The notes: a model not told the origin generated them from the sequence alone. Shown: positions 45,097 through 54,499, numbered from the stretch's first letter. The stretch is DNA of 64,000 nucleotides from Hyphomicrobiales bacterium (GCA_016710435.1 JADJVV010000001.1:434001-498000), one strand, 5' to 3'. Program-made: numbers and translations.

Positions 45097-46560
45097 ATGT
45101 CAGCCGCGAAGACCAGACCACTTCAAACCACGGCCACGCTCGATCTCGGCATCGAACGGGACGACGCCGAACCGTTCCAGTCCCAGATCGCCCGGCAGGT
45201 GCGCCAGCTTGTGCTCTCGGGCCGCCTGAAGCCGGGCGCGAAACTCCCGTCCAGCCGCGCCCTCAGCGAACAGCTTGGCGTCGCCCGCGCCACCGTGGTG
45301 GATGCCTATGAACAGCTTCTCGGCGAAGGCTATCTGGAAACGCGTCTCGGTTCGGGCACCACGGTCGCGGCCGAACTGCCGGAGACCTTGCTGGCCACCG
45401 GACAGGGCAAGGCCGGCCACGGCGGAACAGCGCCACGGCAGAAGCGCGAACCGGCGCGTCCCTTCCGCGCCGGACTTGTAGACTGGGAGCATTTCCCCCA
45501 CGACGACTGGGGCCGCATTCTCGGGCGGTACTGGCGCAATCCCCCCATCACGCTCCTGGAACACAACGATCCCTTCGGCTGGCTCCCGTTGCGCAAAGCG
45601 ATTGCCACCCACCTCTTCGACTGGCGCGGCATCGCCTGCGAAGCGGAACAGGTCATCATGACGGCAGGTGGAAGCGATGCCTTCGAGCTTCTGCGCCGCG
45701 CGGTTTTCACGCCCGGCGATCAACTGTGGCTGGAGGACCCGGGCTATCCCACGGCGCGGCGCGTGTTCTCCCTGAGCGGCATCAACGTCGAGGCCATTCC
45801 CGTCGACGCCGAAGGCCTTGTGGTGAGCACGGCCGTGCAGCGCTTCCCGCGTGCGCGCGGCGCCTTCGTGACTCCGGCGCGGCAATATCCGACCGGCGTC
45901 ACCATGCCGTTGACCCGCCGCCTGGAACTGCTCGCCTGGGCCAAGGAGGCGAACGCCATCGTCATCGAGGACGACTACGACAGCGAATACCGGTATGTCG
46001 GCCGACCCCTTCCCGCCCTGATGAGCCTCGACCGGGATGCGCGTGTCATCTACTCCGGCACCTTCTCGAAAGTGTTTTCACCCATCATCCGCCTTGGCTT
46101 CATGGTTGTGCCGAAGCGGCTGGTGGATGTGTTCCGCCACGAACGCACGGTATTCGGCGCGCCGCCTTCGCTGCTGGTGCAGCCGGCGCTGGCGCAGTTC
46201 ATGGAGAGCGGGCAGTTTGCCGTCCACATCCGCCGCATGCGGCGGCTCTACTCGGCCCGCCGCGACAGCCTCATCGCCGCGCTCGCGCCCGGTTCACCCT
46301 CGCTGTTCCAGCTTGATGCGCCCCCGTCAGGCCTGATGCTGCTCCTGCGCTTCCCCGCAACGGCAGACGATGCCGCTCTGCAAGCCATCCTCATGGACGC
46401 GGGCGTGGAGACGCAGACTCTGTCCAGCCACTTCGCAGGCAAGCACCGTGAACAGGGACTGCTGCTCAGCTTCGCAGGCTTTCAGGATGACGACCTCGAA
46501 CGGGCGGCGAACCGGCTGATCGCGGCGCTCAAGACCCGAGGGGGCGCAATTCGCGGATGA
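45097..46560 (+). CDS. PdxR/MocR-type regulator (GntR HTH fused to aminotransferase domain)
   Basis: 487 aa. Winged-helix domain at residues ~30-92 (LVLSGRLKPGAKLPSSRALSE, then ARATVVDAYEQL). A fold-type I aminotransferase domain follows from ~130. The PLP-binding Lys is in IYSGTFSKVFSPIIRLG, with IVIEDDYDSEYRY before it. MocR proteins sense PLP or aldimines and regulate B6, GABA or amino-acid genes. The divergent PNPOx-like gene makes B6-related control the best guess. Its 3' end overlaps the convergent DUF1194 gene by 32 bases. Confidence 0.92.
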   Translation: MSAAKTRPLQTTATLDLGIERDDAEPFQSQIARQVRQLVLSGRLKPGAKLPSSRALSEQLGVARATVVDAYEQLLGEGYLETRLGSGTTVAAELPETLLATGQGKAGHGGTAPRQKREPARPFRAGLVDWEHFPHDDWGRILGRYWRNPPITLLEHNDPFGWLPLRKAIATHLFDWRGIACEAEQVIMTAGGSDAFELLRRAVFTPGDQLWLEDPGYPTARRVFSLSGINVEAIPVDAEGLVVSTAVQRFPRARGAFVTPARQYPTGVTMPLTRRLELLAWAKEANAIVIEDDYDSEYRYVGRPLPALMSLDRDARVIYSGTFSKVFSPIIRLGFMVVPKRLVDVFRHERTVFGAPPSLLVQPALAQFMESGQFAVHIRRMRRLYSARRDSLIAALAPGSPSLFQLDAPPSGLMLLLRFPATADDAALQAILMDAGVETQTLSSHFAGKHREQGLLLSFAGFQDDDLERAANRLIAALKTRGGAIRG

Positions 46561-47224
46561 GCTTTTCGCGGATGGCCCGGGCATAGTCGTCAAAGCCGGC
46601 GGCGCGTTCGATGAAGCAATCAGTCCCGATGATCACTTGCCCCCGGTAATAGTCCGCAAGCTGCGCGTTGTCGGCATCGATGGGGAGGCCGTTCACAACG
46701 ATGCCAGCGTTGAGCGCAGCGTCCCGCGCTGCATCGAGATCAAGCCCGCCATTGTCCACGCCATCGCCCGACACATCAATGACGCGGCGTTCCCCGGCAA
46801 AGCTGTTGTCCTCTAGGATGCCCACACCGTGGAGGATCGCCGTCGCGATCGATGTCGATGAGGCCAGGAAGGCGCGCCGTGCCCGCCCGATCCGAAAACC
46901 GAAGGCCTTTGCCTCCCGTGGCGATGAAATCCGTGTGAACGGCACGATGACCTTGGCTTCATCCGGTCCGCCCCATTGCGTAACGGCAACGGCAACGCCT
47001 TTGGGTCCGATGTTCGTCAAGGCCTCCAGCACACCGGGATCGCGGAACGCCGCGGCGAGGCCGTCCAGTTGCAGCGTGAACTCGCGCCGGTCCATGCTGG
47101 CGGAAGCATCCAGCGCCAGAACCAGTTCGACCGCAACGGCAGTCGGCTCCGCCCGCGCTGGCACCGCCATGGCGGACAGCCCGCAAAGAAGCGCCATTGC
47201 CCGCGCGCCCATGCCGCGCCACAC
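46529..47224 (-). CDS. DUF1194 (VWFA-like) secreted protein, copy 2
   Basis: 231 aa. A signal peptide (MGARAMALLCGLSAMAVPARA) is followed by VAVELVLALDASASMDRREF (MIDAS), VAVAVTQWGGPDEAKVIVPF, and RRVIDVSGDGVDNGG. It aligns with the 34.2 kb protein along its length but has diverged strongly. GTG 47224 with GAGAGG upstream, or ATG 47212, are the credible starts; the frame is open further. It is divergent from the copper chaperone gene. No function is known. Confidence 0.87.
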   Translation of the reverse strand: MWRGMGARAMALLCGLSAMAVPARAEPTAVAVELVLALDASASMDRREFTLQLDGLAAAFRDPGVLEALTNIGPKGVAVAVTQWGGPDEAKVIVPFTRISSPREAKAFGFRIGRARRAFLASSTSIATAILHGVGILEDNSFAGERRVIDVSGDGVDNGGLDLDAARDAALNAGIVVNGLPIDADNAQLADYYRGQVIIGTDCFIERAAGFDDYARAIREKLIRELRPLGS

Positions 47225-47255
47225 TCGGCCTCTCTGATTTGCTAGGACCTGCCCC

Positions 47256-47735
47256 ATGACGAAGCTGCTTTCCCTTGCCCTCTCCCCGCTCGCCCTGCTT
47301 GCCCTTGCCGCCGCGACCTTCGCAAGTGACATCATGGTGATGAATGCCGAGGCGCCCGCCTCGCTCACGCCGGTGAGCAAGACAGCGGCCATCTACATGA
47401 TCCTCATGAATCACGGTGCGGAGGCCGATGTGCTGAAGGGACTCACAACGCCCGTCGCCACCCACGCCACACCGCACCGGACGATCAACGACAACGGCGT
47501 GATGAAGATGCGCCAGATCGAAAAGCTCGAATTCGGCCCGCAGGAGATGATGACCTTCGCACCGGGCGGAAACCACATCATGCTCACGGGCCTGATGGCG
47601 CCGCTCAAGGCTGGCCAGACCTTCCCGCTGGTCATGACCTTCGAAAAGGCGGGCGACGTGACTGTCACCGTGCAGGTCGTCGACAAGGTGGCCGGCGGCG
47701 GCGATCACATGGATATGGATATGAACGGGAACTAG
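47256..47735 (+). CDS. Copper chaperone PCu(A)C
   Basis: 159 aa. Signal peptide MTKLLSLALSPLALLALAAATFA. The cupredoxin-like domain has Cu(I) ligands in the usual order: His/Met near THATPHR and GVMKMRQI, then GGNHIMLTGL. The His/Met tail HMDMDMNGN may bind extra copper. PCu(A)C delivers copper to CuA of cytochrome oxidase in the periplasm. No Sco gene is adjacent. The stop overlaps the convergent NTF2-like gene by four bases. Confidence 0.9.
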   Translation: MTKLLSLALSPLALLALAAATFASDIMVMNAEAPASLTPVSKTAAIYMILMNHGAEADVLKGLTTPVATHATPHRTINDNGVMKMRQIEKLEFGPQEMMTFAPGGNHIMLTGLMAPLKAGQTFPLVMTFEKAGDVTVTVQVVDKVAGGGDHMDMDMNGN

Positions 47736-48091
47736 GTCGCGTCCTCGACCTCGATTGACGTGATCAGGCCGTCCGCGTCGAACGAAACGGTTTCCGTGCC
47801 GCGCCGCTCCACCACCACACCCGTGACCTTGTGGGTTGCCCGAAGCTTCCACAGGCTGCGCGCCTGCAGCGGGCCCAAGGCTACAATTTCATCCTCGAAA
47901 ACCTGATCGTCGGGGCAAGCGGCGAAATAGACGCCGAGCGCCGCGATCACGGCCTCACGGCCCTTCACATGCCCCAGGCCCTCCGACACGGAGAACACGT
48001 CTGGCGCCAGCAGCCGTTCCACGCCTTCGAGGTCGCGCGCATCCAGCATCTCATGGTAACGGGCCAAGGCGGCAACCGGATCGAAACTCAC
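47732..48091 (-). CDS. NTF2-like/SnoaL-like protein
   Basis: 119 aa. Opening FDPVAALARYHEMLDARDLEGVERLLAPD is the cone-fold signature of nuclear-transport-factor-2-like proteins, then KGREAVIAALGVYFA. Members include isomerases and small-ligand binders; the substrate is unknown. It is coupled to the upstream M20 peptidase by a four-base overlap. Confidence 0.83.
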   Translation of the reverse strand: MSFDPVAALARYHEMLDARDLEGVERLLAPDVFSVSEGLGHVKGREAVIAALGVYFAACPDDQVFEDEIVALGPLQARSLWKLRATHKVTGVVVERRGTETVSFDADGLITSIEVEDAT

Positions 48092-49485
48092 GTTCCCAGC
48101 GACGCCATGATACGCACCCAGCTCCGCATGCCATGATGGAAGCTCGACACGTCATACTTTTCGTTGGGCGAGTGAATGGCATCATCGTCCAGTCCGAAGC
48201 CGACGAGAACGCTGTCCATGCCGAGGATATCCTTGAAATAGCGCACGATGGGAATGGAGCCGCCGCCGCCCATCATCACCGTCTCGCGCTTGAACTCAGC
48301 CTTCAGGGCGGCCGCCGACTTTCGGATGAACACGTTCTTCTCGTCGATGGTGGACGCGGGACTGCCGCCACCCTTGCCGGAGAATGAAATCTTGGCATCG
48401 CCGGTCATGGCCTTCCTGGCAAAAGCCTGGAACGCCTTGATCACTTTCTTGGGGTCCTGCTTGCCCACGAGACGGAAGGTGAATTTTGCATGGGCCTGCG
48501 AGGGAATGACCGTCTTTGTGCCAGCGCCGGTATAGCCGCCCCACATGCCGTTCACTTCGGCCGTGGGCCGCGACCAGATCTGCTCCAGCACCGTGTAGCC
48601 CTTTTCGCCCGCCGCCGATTTCAAACCCACGTCGCCGAGGAATTTCCGTTCGGAGAACTTCAGCGAACGCCACTGCTTCTTTACCGCCGCAGGCAATTCG
48701 GAAACGCCAGCATAGAACCCGGGGATGGTGACCTTGCCCTTCTTGTCGTGCAGGGCCGCGATCAACTTGGTCAGAGCCCGGATCGGGTTCATGGCTGGAC
48801 CACCGAACATGCCGGAGTGGAGATCGATCGAAGGACCCGTGACCGTCACTTCTTCATGGGCGAGGCCCCGGAGCCGCGTGGTGATGGCGGGCGTCTTCAC
48901 ATCCCACATGTTGCTGTCACAGACGAAGGCGGCGTCGCAGGCCAGTTCCTTCCTGTTGGCCTGCAGGAAGGGCACGAGCGAGGGCGAACCGCTCTCCTCT
49001 TCTCCTTCGATCAGGAACGTCGCCCGGATGGGCAGCTTGCCGTTGGTCTTGATGAGCGCCCGCGCCGCCTCCACGAAGGTCATCAACTGGCCCTTGTCAT
49101 CGGCAGTTCCGCGGCCGACGAGTTGGTCCACGCCCTTCTTGTTCTTGCGGCGCACGGGCTCGAACGGCGGCGTGTGCCACAGCTCCAGCGGATCAGCGGG
49201 TTGAACATCGTAGTGGCCGTAGAACAGCACATGGGGCGTCTTTGCCGTCGCGTCGGGCGGCGTGTAGTGGCCAACCACCATGGGCCGCCCCGGCGTGGGA
49301 CGAACCGAGGCTTCGCAACCCAAGGATTGCAATTCGCCGCAGATCCAGCTCGCCGCCTTCTCGCAATCGCCCGCATAGGCCGGATCAGCTGAAATGGAGG
49401 GAATGCGCAGGAAGGAGAACAACCGCTCGATGATGGTGTCCAGTTGCGCGTCGATGTCGGCCAGTGCCGCATTCACTTGTGTCAT
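48088..49485 (-). CDS. M20 family dipeptidase (copy 1)
   Basis: 465 aa. Metal ligands of the M20 family are clear: FYGHYDVQPADPLELW (His, Asp), GRGTADDKGQLM (Asp), EGEEESGSPSL (Glu catalytic/ligand), and the late His in SPNEKYDVSSFHHG. A dimerisation domain lies at about 190-350. It probably cleaves dipeptides or N-acyl compounds in the cytoplasm. The neighbouring upstream gene is a paralogue sharing these motifs, with a four-base overlap. Confidence 0.92.
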   Translation of the reverse strand: MTQVNAALADIDAQLDTIIERLFSFLRIPSISADPAYAGDCEKAASWICGELQSLGCEASVRPTPGRPMVVGHYTPPDATAKTPHVLFYGHYDVQPADPLELWHTPPFEPVRRKNKKGVDQLVGRGTADDKGQLMTFVEAARALIKTNGKLPIRATFLIEGEEESGSPSLVPFLQANRKELACDAAFVCDSNMWDVKTPAITTRLRGLAHEEVTVTGPSIDLHSGMFGGPAMNPIRALTKLIAALHDKKGKVTIPGFYAGVSELPAAVKKQWRSLKFSERKFLGDVGLKSAAGEKGYTVLEQIWSRPTAEVNGMWGGYTGAGTKTVIPSQAHAKFTFRLVGKQDPKKVIKAFQAFARKAMTGDAKISFSGKGGGSPASTIDEKNVFIRKSAAALKAEFKRETVMMGGGGSIPIVRYFKDILGMDSVLVGFGLDDDAIHSPNEKYDVSSFHHGMRSWVRIMASLGT

Positions 49486-50906
49486 GATTCCGTTTCCTTG
49501 ATGATTTCGCCAATGAAGCGCACCCAGGCGCGCATTCCCTTGTGAAAACTTTCGACCTTGTAGTTCTCGTCCGGGCTGTGGAGCGCGTCGTCGTCGTTGA
49601 CGAAGCCCATCATCACGCTATCCAGCTTGAGATGCTGGGCGAAACTTTCGACGACGGGAATGGAGCCGCCCTCGCCCATCACCACGGGCGCCGTTCCCCA
49701 CTCATCGGCAAGTGCGCGGCGTGCCTTGGCAATCCATGGACCGTCATCGGCCACCGCCACCGCCGCTCCGCCTCCATTGGATGTGAAGTGGGCCTTGCAG
49801 TCCTTCGGCAACTGCTTGCGGACAAAGCTGCGGAAGGCGCGGAGAATCTTCTTCGGGTCCTGCCCCGCGACGAGCCGGAACGTCATCTTCGCCGACGCCT
49901 GCGCGGGCAACACCGTCTTGTTGCCGGCCCCCGTGTAGCCGCCCCACATGCCGTTGATTTCCGCCGTGGGCCGCACCCACATCTGTTCCAGCACCGTAAA
50001 CTCCTTTTCCCCGGCCGGCCTGGAAAGGCCGACACCGCCCAGATAGGCTTTTGCGTCGAAGGCCAGCTTCTTCCACGCCTTGCGGCGCGCTGGCGTAGGC
50101 ACCTTCACGTCATTGTAGAAGCCGGGGATGGTGATACGGCCGTTCTTGTCGTGCACGCTGGCAAGGATGCGCGACAAAACCTTGATTGGGTTCACGGCGG
50201 GTCCGCCGTAATAGCCCGAATGCAGGTCAATGCGCGGTCCCGAGATGGTTAGATCTTCGCCGACGCAGCCCCGCAGCGACGACACGATGGCGGGCGTCGT
50301 CGGGTTCCACAGGCCGGTGTCACACACCAGCGCCACATCGGCCGCCAGAAGCGCCTTGTTGGCCGCGATGAAGGAATCCAGATGGCTGGAGTCGCCCTCC
50401 TCGTCGCCCTCGATCAGGAAGGTCAGGCGGAAAGGCAGTGAACCCCGCTCCGCCAGCCAGGCGCGGCTGGCTTCGGCAAAGGTCATCACTTGGCCCTTGT
50501 CGTCCGCGGCCCCGCGCGCAAAGATGCAGTCCCGGCCGTCTTTTCCCTTGGCGACCCGCGGCTCAAAGGGCGGGCTGGTCCAGAGGTCCAGGGGATCGGC
50601 AGGCTGCACATCATAGTGGCCATAGAACAGGATATGAGGGACGTGGGCCTGACCTGCCAACGCCGCCGCGGGCGGCTCGTAACGCGCCACCACGACGGGT
50701 TGACCCGTCGTGGGATGAATGGTGGCTGCGAGGCCAAACCCCTCGAACTGCGTCTTCAGCCATTGCGCCGTGTGCTGACAATCGGCTTTGTGGGCGGGGT
50801 CGGTGCCGATACTGGGGAAGCGCAGGAAATCTACGAGCCGGGCCATGCTCGCGTCAAATTGACGGTCAACCGTCGCCAGTACCTTCTCCGTTGCCGCAGC
50901 CGTCAT
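49482..50906 (-). CDS. M20 family dipeptidase (copy 2)
   Basis: 474 aa. The same motifs as its downstream neighbour: FYGHYDVQPADPLDLWTSPP, ARGAADDKGQVM, EGDEEGDSSHL and a late His in SPDENYKVESFHKG. In the acidic motif EEES is replaced by DEEGD, with Glu kept. Clearly the product of a tandem duplication with moderate divergence. The first gene of an operon M20-M20-NTF2-like; it diverges from the transporter gene with 47 bases between starts. Confidence 0.92.
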   Translation of the reverse strand: MTAAATEKVLATVDRQFDASMARLVDFLRFPSIGTDPAHKADCQHTAQWLKTQFEGFGLAATIHPTTGQPVVVARYEPPAAALAGQAHVPHILFYGHYDVQPADPLDLWTSPPFEPRVAKGKDGRDCIFARGAADDKGQVMTFAEASRAWLAERGSLPFRLTFLIEGDEEGDSSHLDSFIAANKALLAADVALVCDTGLWNPTTPAIVSSLRGCVGEDLTISGPRIDLHSGYYGGPAVNPIKVLSRILASVHDKNGRITIPGFYNDVKVPTPARRKAWKKLAFDAKAYLGGVGLSRPAGEKEFTVLEQMWVRPTAEINGMWGGYTGAGNKTVLPAQASAKMTFRLVAGQDPKKILRAFRSFVRKQLPKDCKAHFTSNGGGAAVAVADDGPWIAKARRALADEWGTAPVVMGEGGSIPVVESFAQHLKLDSVMMGFVNDDDALHSPDENYKVESFHKGMRAWVRFIGEIIKETES

Positions 50907-50953
50907 TGCGAATCCCCTGTTGTTGCGGTGAAGCTAAACCAAAGGATGGCAGC

Positions 50954-52555
50954 ATGACAGGGCCGGATGGCACACCGGGCATTGGTCCAGCAGGAGGCGC
51001 GGCAACGTTGGCGGCAGGTGGCCTGACGTTCAACCTGGCCCGCGACAGCCTGCAGGCCCACGAGCCGGTGACCGGCTTCACCCGCGTCCGCCGCCGGGGC
51101 TATCTCCGCTACCGCAAGTTTGCCAACGCCTTCGACATGGCGCTGCTGTGGAAGCGGCGCTGGTTCATCGTCACCATGATCCTGGGCTTCGCGTTGATGT
51201 CGGCGCCCACCCCCGCAGGGCTGAGCCATGACGGGCAGATCGTGCTGGTCATGTCGTTGATGGCGACCCTCCTCTTCATCACCGAGCCTGTGCCCCTGCC
51301 CTCCGTGGCTCTGCTGATTGTGGTCGGACAGGTGGTGCTGCTGGGCCTCGATTCCACCAGGGTCGCCAAGAGCCTGATGACGGATTCCGTTCTCTTCATC
51401 ATGGGCTCGCTGATGCTGGCCGTGGCGGTGGTGAAGCAGCGGCTGGACAAGCGCATTGCCCTTGCCATCGTGCGCATGACGGGCACCAGCGTATTCTGGA
51501 TTTCCTTCGGCATCGTCGCGGTGTGCGGTTTCCTGGCCTCGTTCATCGGTGAACACACGGTGGCCGCCATGATGCTGCCGGTTGGCGTGACATTGATCAC
51601 CCTCACTTCCAACGACCCCAAGAAAGTGCACAATCTCGCCGCCGTCATCCTGTTTTCGATTTCCTTCGGCTGCTCCATCGCCGGCGTCACCACGCCTTCC
51701 GGCGGGGCCCGCAACGCCATCATCATCAGCTACTGGAAGGACTTCTTTTACGATCCGGCCAAGCCCGAGACGTGGCGCTATCTCATGGACTACCTGACAT
51801 GGACGCTCTACGCCTTCCCCATGTTCCTGCTGCGCCTGCCGCTCGTCAGCCTCCTGCTCATTTACACTTTCCGGCCGGAAACGAGCGACCTGTCGCGCGC
51901 CGTCAGCCGCCTCCGCACGCAGGTGAAGCTGGAAGGCCCCATGCAGCTGTCCGGCTGGATGACGGTGATCGTCTTCACGGTCGTCATCATCGGATGGGCC
52001 TTCTTCTCCTCCAGTCTGGGCCTCGGCATCGTGGCCATCGCGGGTGCGCTGGCCTTCCTCGTGCTGGGTCTGGTGCGCTGGGAAGACATCAACAGCGGCG
52101 TGAACTGGGGGATCGTCCTGCTCTACGCAGCTGCGATTTCACTCGGTGTGGAAATGAAGGAAACAGGGGCCGCCGAGTGGCTCGCCAACGGCGCCCTCCA
52201 TGCCGTGCAGTCCACGGCGGGCAACAGCACACTGGCCTTTGAAGCCGCTATCTCGCTCCTCACCGTGTTCGTTTCGAACACCATGACGGCGGGTGCTGCC
52301 GTCGCGGTGCTCTCGCCGATCGTGCTGAAGATGTCCGTCGCCGCCAACCACGATCCGCTGATCGCCGGCTTCCTCACCGCCATTTCTTCTGCCTCGGGCT
52401 ACCTCACGCCCGCGGCCCAGCCGGCCTTTACCATCATCTATGCCTCGGGCTATCTCAAGGCCGCTGACTTCTTCAAGGTCGGCTCACGCATGATGCTCCT
52501 GTCCTTCATCATCCTGATGGCCGTATCGACCTTCTACTGGCCGGAATTGGGGTAG
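50954..52555 (+). CDS. SLC13/DASS-family anion:sodium symporter
   Basis: 533 aa. After a hydrophilic N-terminus of ~75 residues come ~11 helices. The two clamshell loops hold the substrate motifs: SISFGCSIAGVTTPSGGARNAI (about 240-260) and TVFVSNTMTAGAAVAVLSPI (about 440), where the SNT motif is the family hallmark. Substrates of the family are dicarboxylates, citrate or sulfate. AGGA lies seven bases before ATG 50954; the long upstream open frame is antisense to the peptidase. The next gene starts four bases after the stop. Confidence 0.88.
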   Translation: MTGPDGTPGIGPAGGAATLAAGGLTFNLARDSLQAHEPVTGFTRVRRRGYLRYRKFANAFDMALLWKRRWFIVTMILGFALMSAPTPAGLSHDGQIVLVMSLMATLLFITEPVPLPSVALLIVVGQVVLLGLDSTRVAKSLMTDSVLFIMGSLMLAVAVVKQRLDKRIALAIVRMTGTSVFWISFGIVAVCGFLASFIGEHTVAAMMLPVGVTLITLTSNDPKKVHNLAAVILFSISFGCSIAGVTTPSGGARNAIIISYWKDFFYDPAKPETWRYLMDYLTWTLYAFPMFLLRLPLVSLLLIYTFRPETSDLSRAVSRLRTQVKLEGPMQLSGWMTVIVFTVVIIGWAFFSSSLGLGIVAIAGALAFLVLGLVRWEDINSGVNWGIVLLYAAAISLGVEMKETGAAEWLANGALHAVQSTAGNSTLAFEAAISLLTVFVSNTMTAGAAVAVLSPIVLKMSVAANHDPLIAGFLTAISSASGYLTPAAQPAFTIIYASGYLKAADFFKVGSRMMLLSFIILMAVSTFYWPELG

Positions 52556-52559
52556 CGCC

Positions 52560-53579
52560 ATGGCCCTTCTGGATTTCTTCCGCCGCACCAATCTCACCGA
52601 CCGCCAGGAAGCAGCCGTGATGAAGACGCTGCAGAGCCTGCGATCTCAGCGCCGCAACCGCTTCCGTATCCTCGCCTGCATCGACGGAAGCGAGGAAGCC
52701 ATGATCACCGTGCGCTTCGCCGCCCAATTGGCCGCGAGCAATTCCTGCGACATCATCATCCTCTATGTCCGACCCATCGACATGGGCCTGCATTCGGGCG
52801 GACTGCAGGTGCGCCTGGCGCGGCAGAACATGATCGACGCGGGCTTTGAACTGCCCGGTGTTTCGCACCTGAAGAAGTCGCTGGAAATCCTCAAGGCCGA
52901 AGGCATCGACGTCTCGGGCTGGACCCACACAGGTACTCATGAGGAGAGCTGGGGGGACGCGGCTGGCGACACCAAGGTGGAATACATTTCGCCCGAAGGC
53001 CGCAGCGTCGTGCTCAAGCTGAAGACCGCGCCGGACGAGGCAGGCGGCATCCTCGACCAGTACGAACTCGGTCCTTACAATCTCATGATTCTCGGCAAAC
53101 CGTCGCGCTGGCGGAGCGAACTGCGGGCGTTCTTCGGTGCGGGAATTACCCAGACCGTAACGACCATGTCGCCCTGCTCCGTGCTGGTGGCGCGCAACAG
53201 TTTCGACCGCCACGGTTATTTCATCTGCACCGATGGATCGTCCCGCTCCTTGCAGGCGGTGCGCCGCTCTGCCGTGCTGGCGGCAATGACCGGCCAGCCG
53301 ATCACGCTATTCTCCGCCGCCCCCGACGCAGAAGCATTGCCCGCCGCCGAGGAAGCCGTGAACAACGCCAAGGCGTTGCTCAAGGCCATGAAGATTGACG
53401 TGGCCGACGTGAAGACCGCCGTGGGAGACGTGATCGAGGAAATCGTGGAGCGCGGATCGCTCTACCGCATGATCGTCGTCACCGACGAAGGCCGCAGCCG
53501 GCTCGAACGACTGCTTAAGGGTTCACGCGCCACCGATGTGGTGCGCCTCGCCCGGACCAGCGTCCTCGACGTCCGCTAG
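52560..53579 (+). CDS. Double-domain universal stress protein
   Basis: 339 aa. Two Usp-like alpha/beta domains: residues ~36-205 (FRILACIDGSEEAMITVRFAAQLA, ending MSPCSVLVARNS) and ~212-339 (YFICTDGSSRSLQAVRRSA, ending VVRLARTSVLDVR). The nucleotide loop G-2x-G-9x-G appears partly as ILGKPSRWRSELRAFFGAG in domain 1, while domain 2 looks degenerate. It lies four bases behind an anion transporter, so the two are surely cotranslated; Usp domains often regulate transporters. The 3' end overlaps the convergent Sel1 gene by four bases. Confidence 0.85.
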   Translation: MALLDFFRRTNLTDRQEAAVMKTLQSLRSQRRNRFRILACIDGSEEAMITVRFAAQLAASNSCDIIILYVRPIDMGLHSGGLQVRLARQNMIDAGFELPGVSHLKKSLEILKAEGIDVSGWTHTGTHEESWGDAAGDTKVEYISPEGRSVVLKLKTAPDEAGGILDQYELGPYNLMILGKPSRWRSELRAFFGAGITQTVTTMSPCSVLVARNSFDRHGYFICTDGSSRSLQAVRRSAVLAAMTGQPITLFSAAPDAEALPAAEEAVNNAKALLKAMKIDVADVKTAVGDVIEEIVERGSLYRMIVVTDEGRSRLERLLKGSRATDVVRLARTSVLDVR

Positions 53580-54499
53580 TCCAGCGCCGGAGCAGGCTTC
53601 GCCACGAAGGCCGCGGCCCGGGCCTCCGCCTGTTTGCGCTGGTCCTTGCTCAGCGTCTTCATGAAATCATCCAGCGTCGGATCGGGGCGCCCGCCCTTTT
53701 CCGCGAGGAGGTTCCACATGGCGGCTTCAACCGGATCGGCGGTGGCGCCGGTGCCGCTGGCAAAGATGCGGGCGAGCCGGTTTTGCGCCACGGGATGGCC
53801 GTGTTCAGCAGCATAACGCAGCCACTTCACGCCGATATCGATATTGCGTTCCACCCCTTCGCCGCGAATGACCAGGACCCCATATTCGAGTGCTGCCTCC
53901 GGCATGCCCTTCAGAGCGGCCTTGGAAAGCCATTCCGCCGCAGCAACGGCATTCTTCGGCACGCCTTTGCCATCGAGATAGAGAAGGCCGAGATTGTATT
54001 GCGCATCCGCACTTCCCGATGCCGCCGCCTTGCCAAACCATTCCACCGCCTTGGGCCAATCGGGATCGGCGCCATAGTGTCCGGCATAGATCGTACCGAG
54101 ATTGAATTGGGCACGGCTGTTGCCATTGCCCGCCGCCTTGGCGAGCCATGATGATGCTTCGGCCGGATCGACGTCACCCGCGTTCTCATCCAGCAGGAGC
54201 ATGGCGTAGGCCAACTGCGCCTCGGGATCGCCCGCCTCTGCGGCCTTGCCGAACCACTCCCGCGCCTTTGCGGCGTCTTCCTCGACGCCCTGGCCATTCT
54301 GATACAGAGTGGCGAGAAGCACCATCGCCCGCACGTCACCCGCCATTGCGAGGCCTTCCGCAATGTTCCGCGCCTCGGCGTAATTTTTGTCGCTGTAAAG
54401 CGCCAGTGCTTCTTTGATCGACGCGGCGTGGAGCATGGTCGCCCCGCTGCTCAGCAGCACGGCCGCAAGCGCAAGCGCGCGCGCGCCTCGCAGGATCAT
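53576..54499 (-). CDS. Periplasmic Sel1-like repeat (TPR) protein
   Basis: 307 aa. Signal peptide MILRGARALALAAVLLSSGATMLHAA, then about six Sel1 repeats of 36 residues with the pattern A-x-x-W-x-x-x-A-A-x-x-G, for example AREWFGKAAEAGDPEAQLAYA and AAEWLSKAALKGMPEAALEYG. Sel1 proteins are scaffolds, some in envelope or stress signalling. Start 54499 forms an ATGA overlap with the preceding ThiE-like gene. An in-frame start at 54556 is unlikely. Confidence 0.88.
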   Translation of the reverse strand: MILRGARALALAAVLLSSGATMLHAASIKEALALYSDKNYAEARNIAEGLAMAGDVRAMVLLATLYQNGQGVEEDAAKAREWFGKAAEAGDPEAQLAYAMLLLDENAGDVDPAEASSWLAKAAGNGNSRAQFNLGTIYAGHYGADPDWPKAVEWFGKAAASGSADAQYNLGLLYLDGKGVPKNAVAAAEWLSKAALKGMPEAALEYGVLVIRGEGVERNIDIGVKWLRYAAEHGHPVAQNRLARIFASGTGATADPVEAAMWNLLAEKGGRPDPTLDDFMKTLSKDQRKQAEARAAAFVAKPAPALD

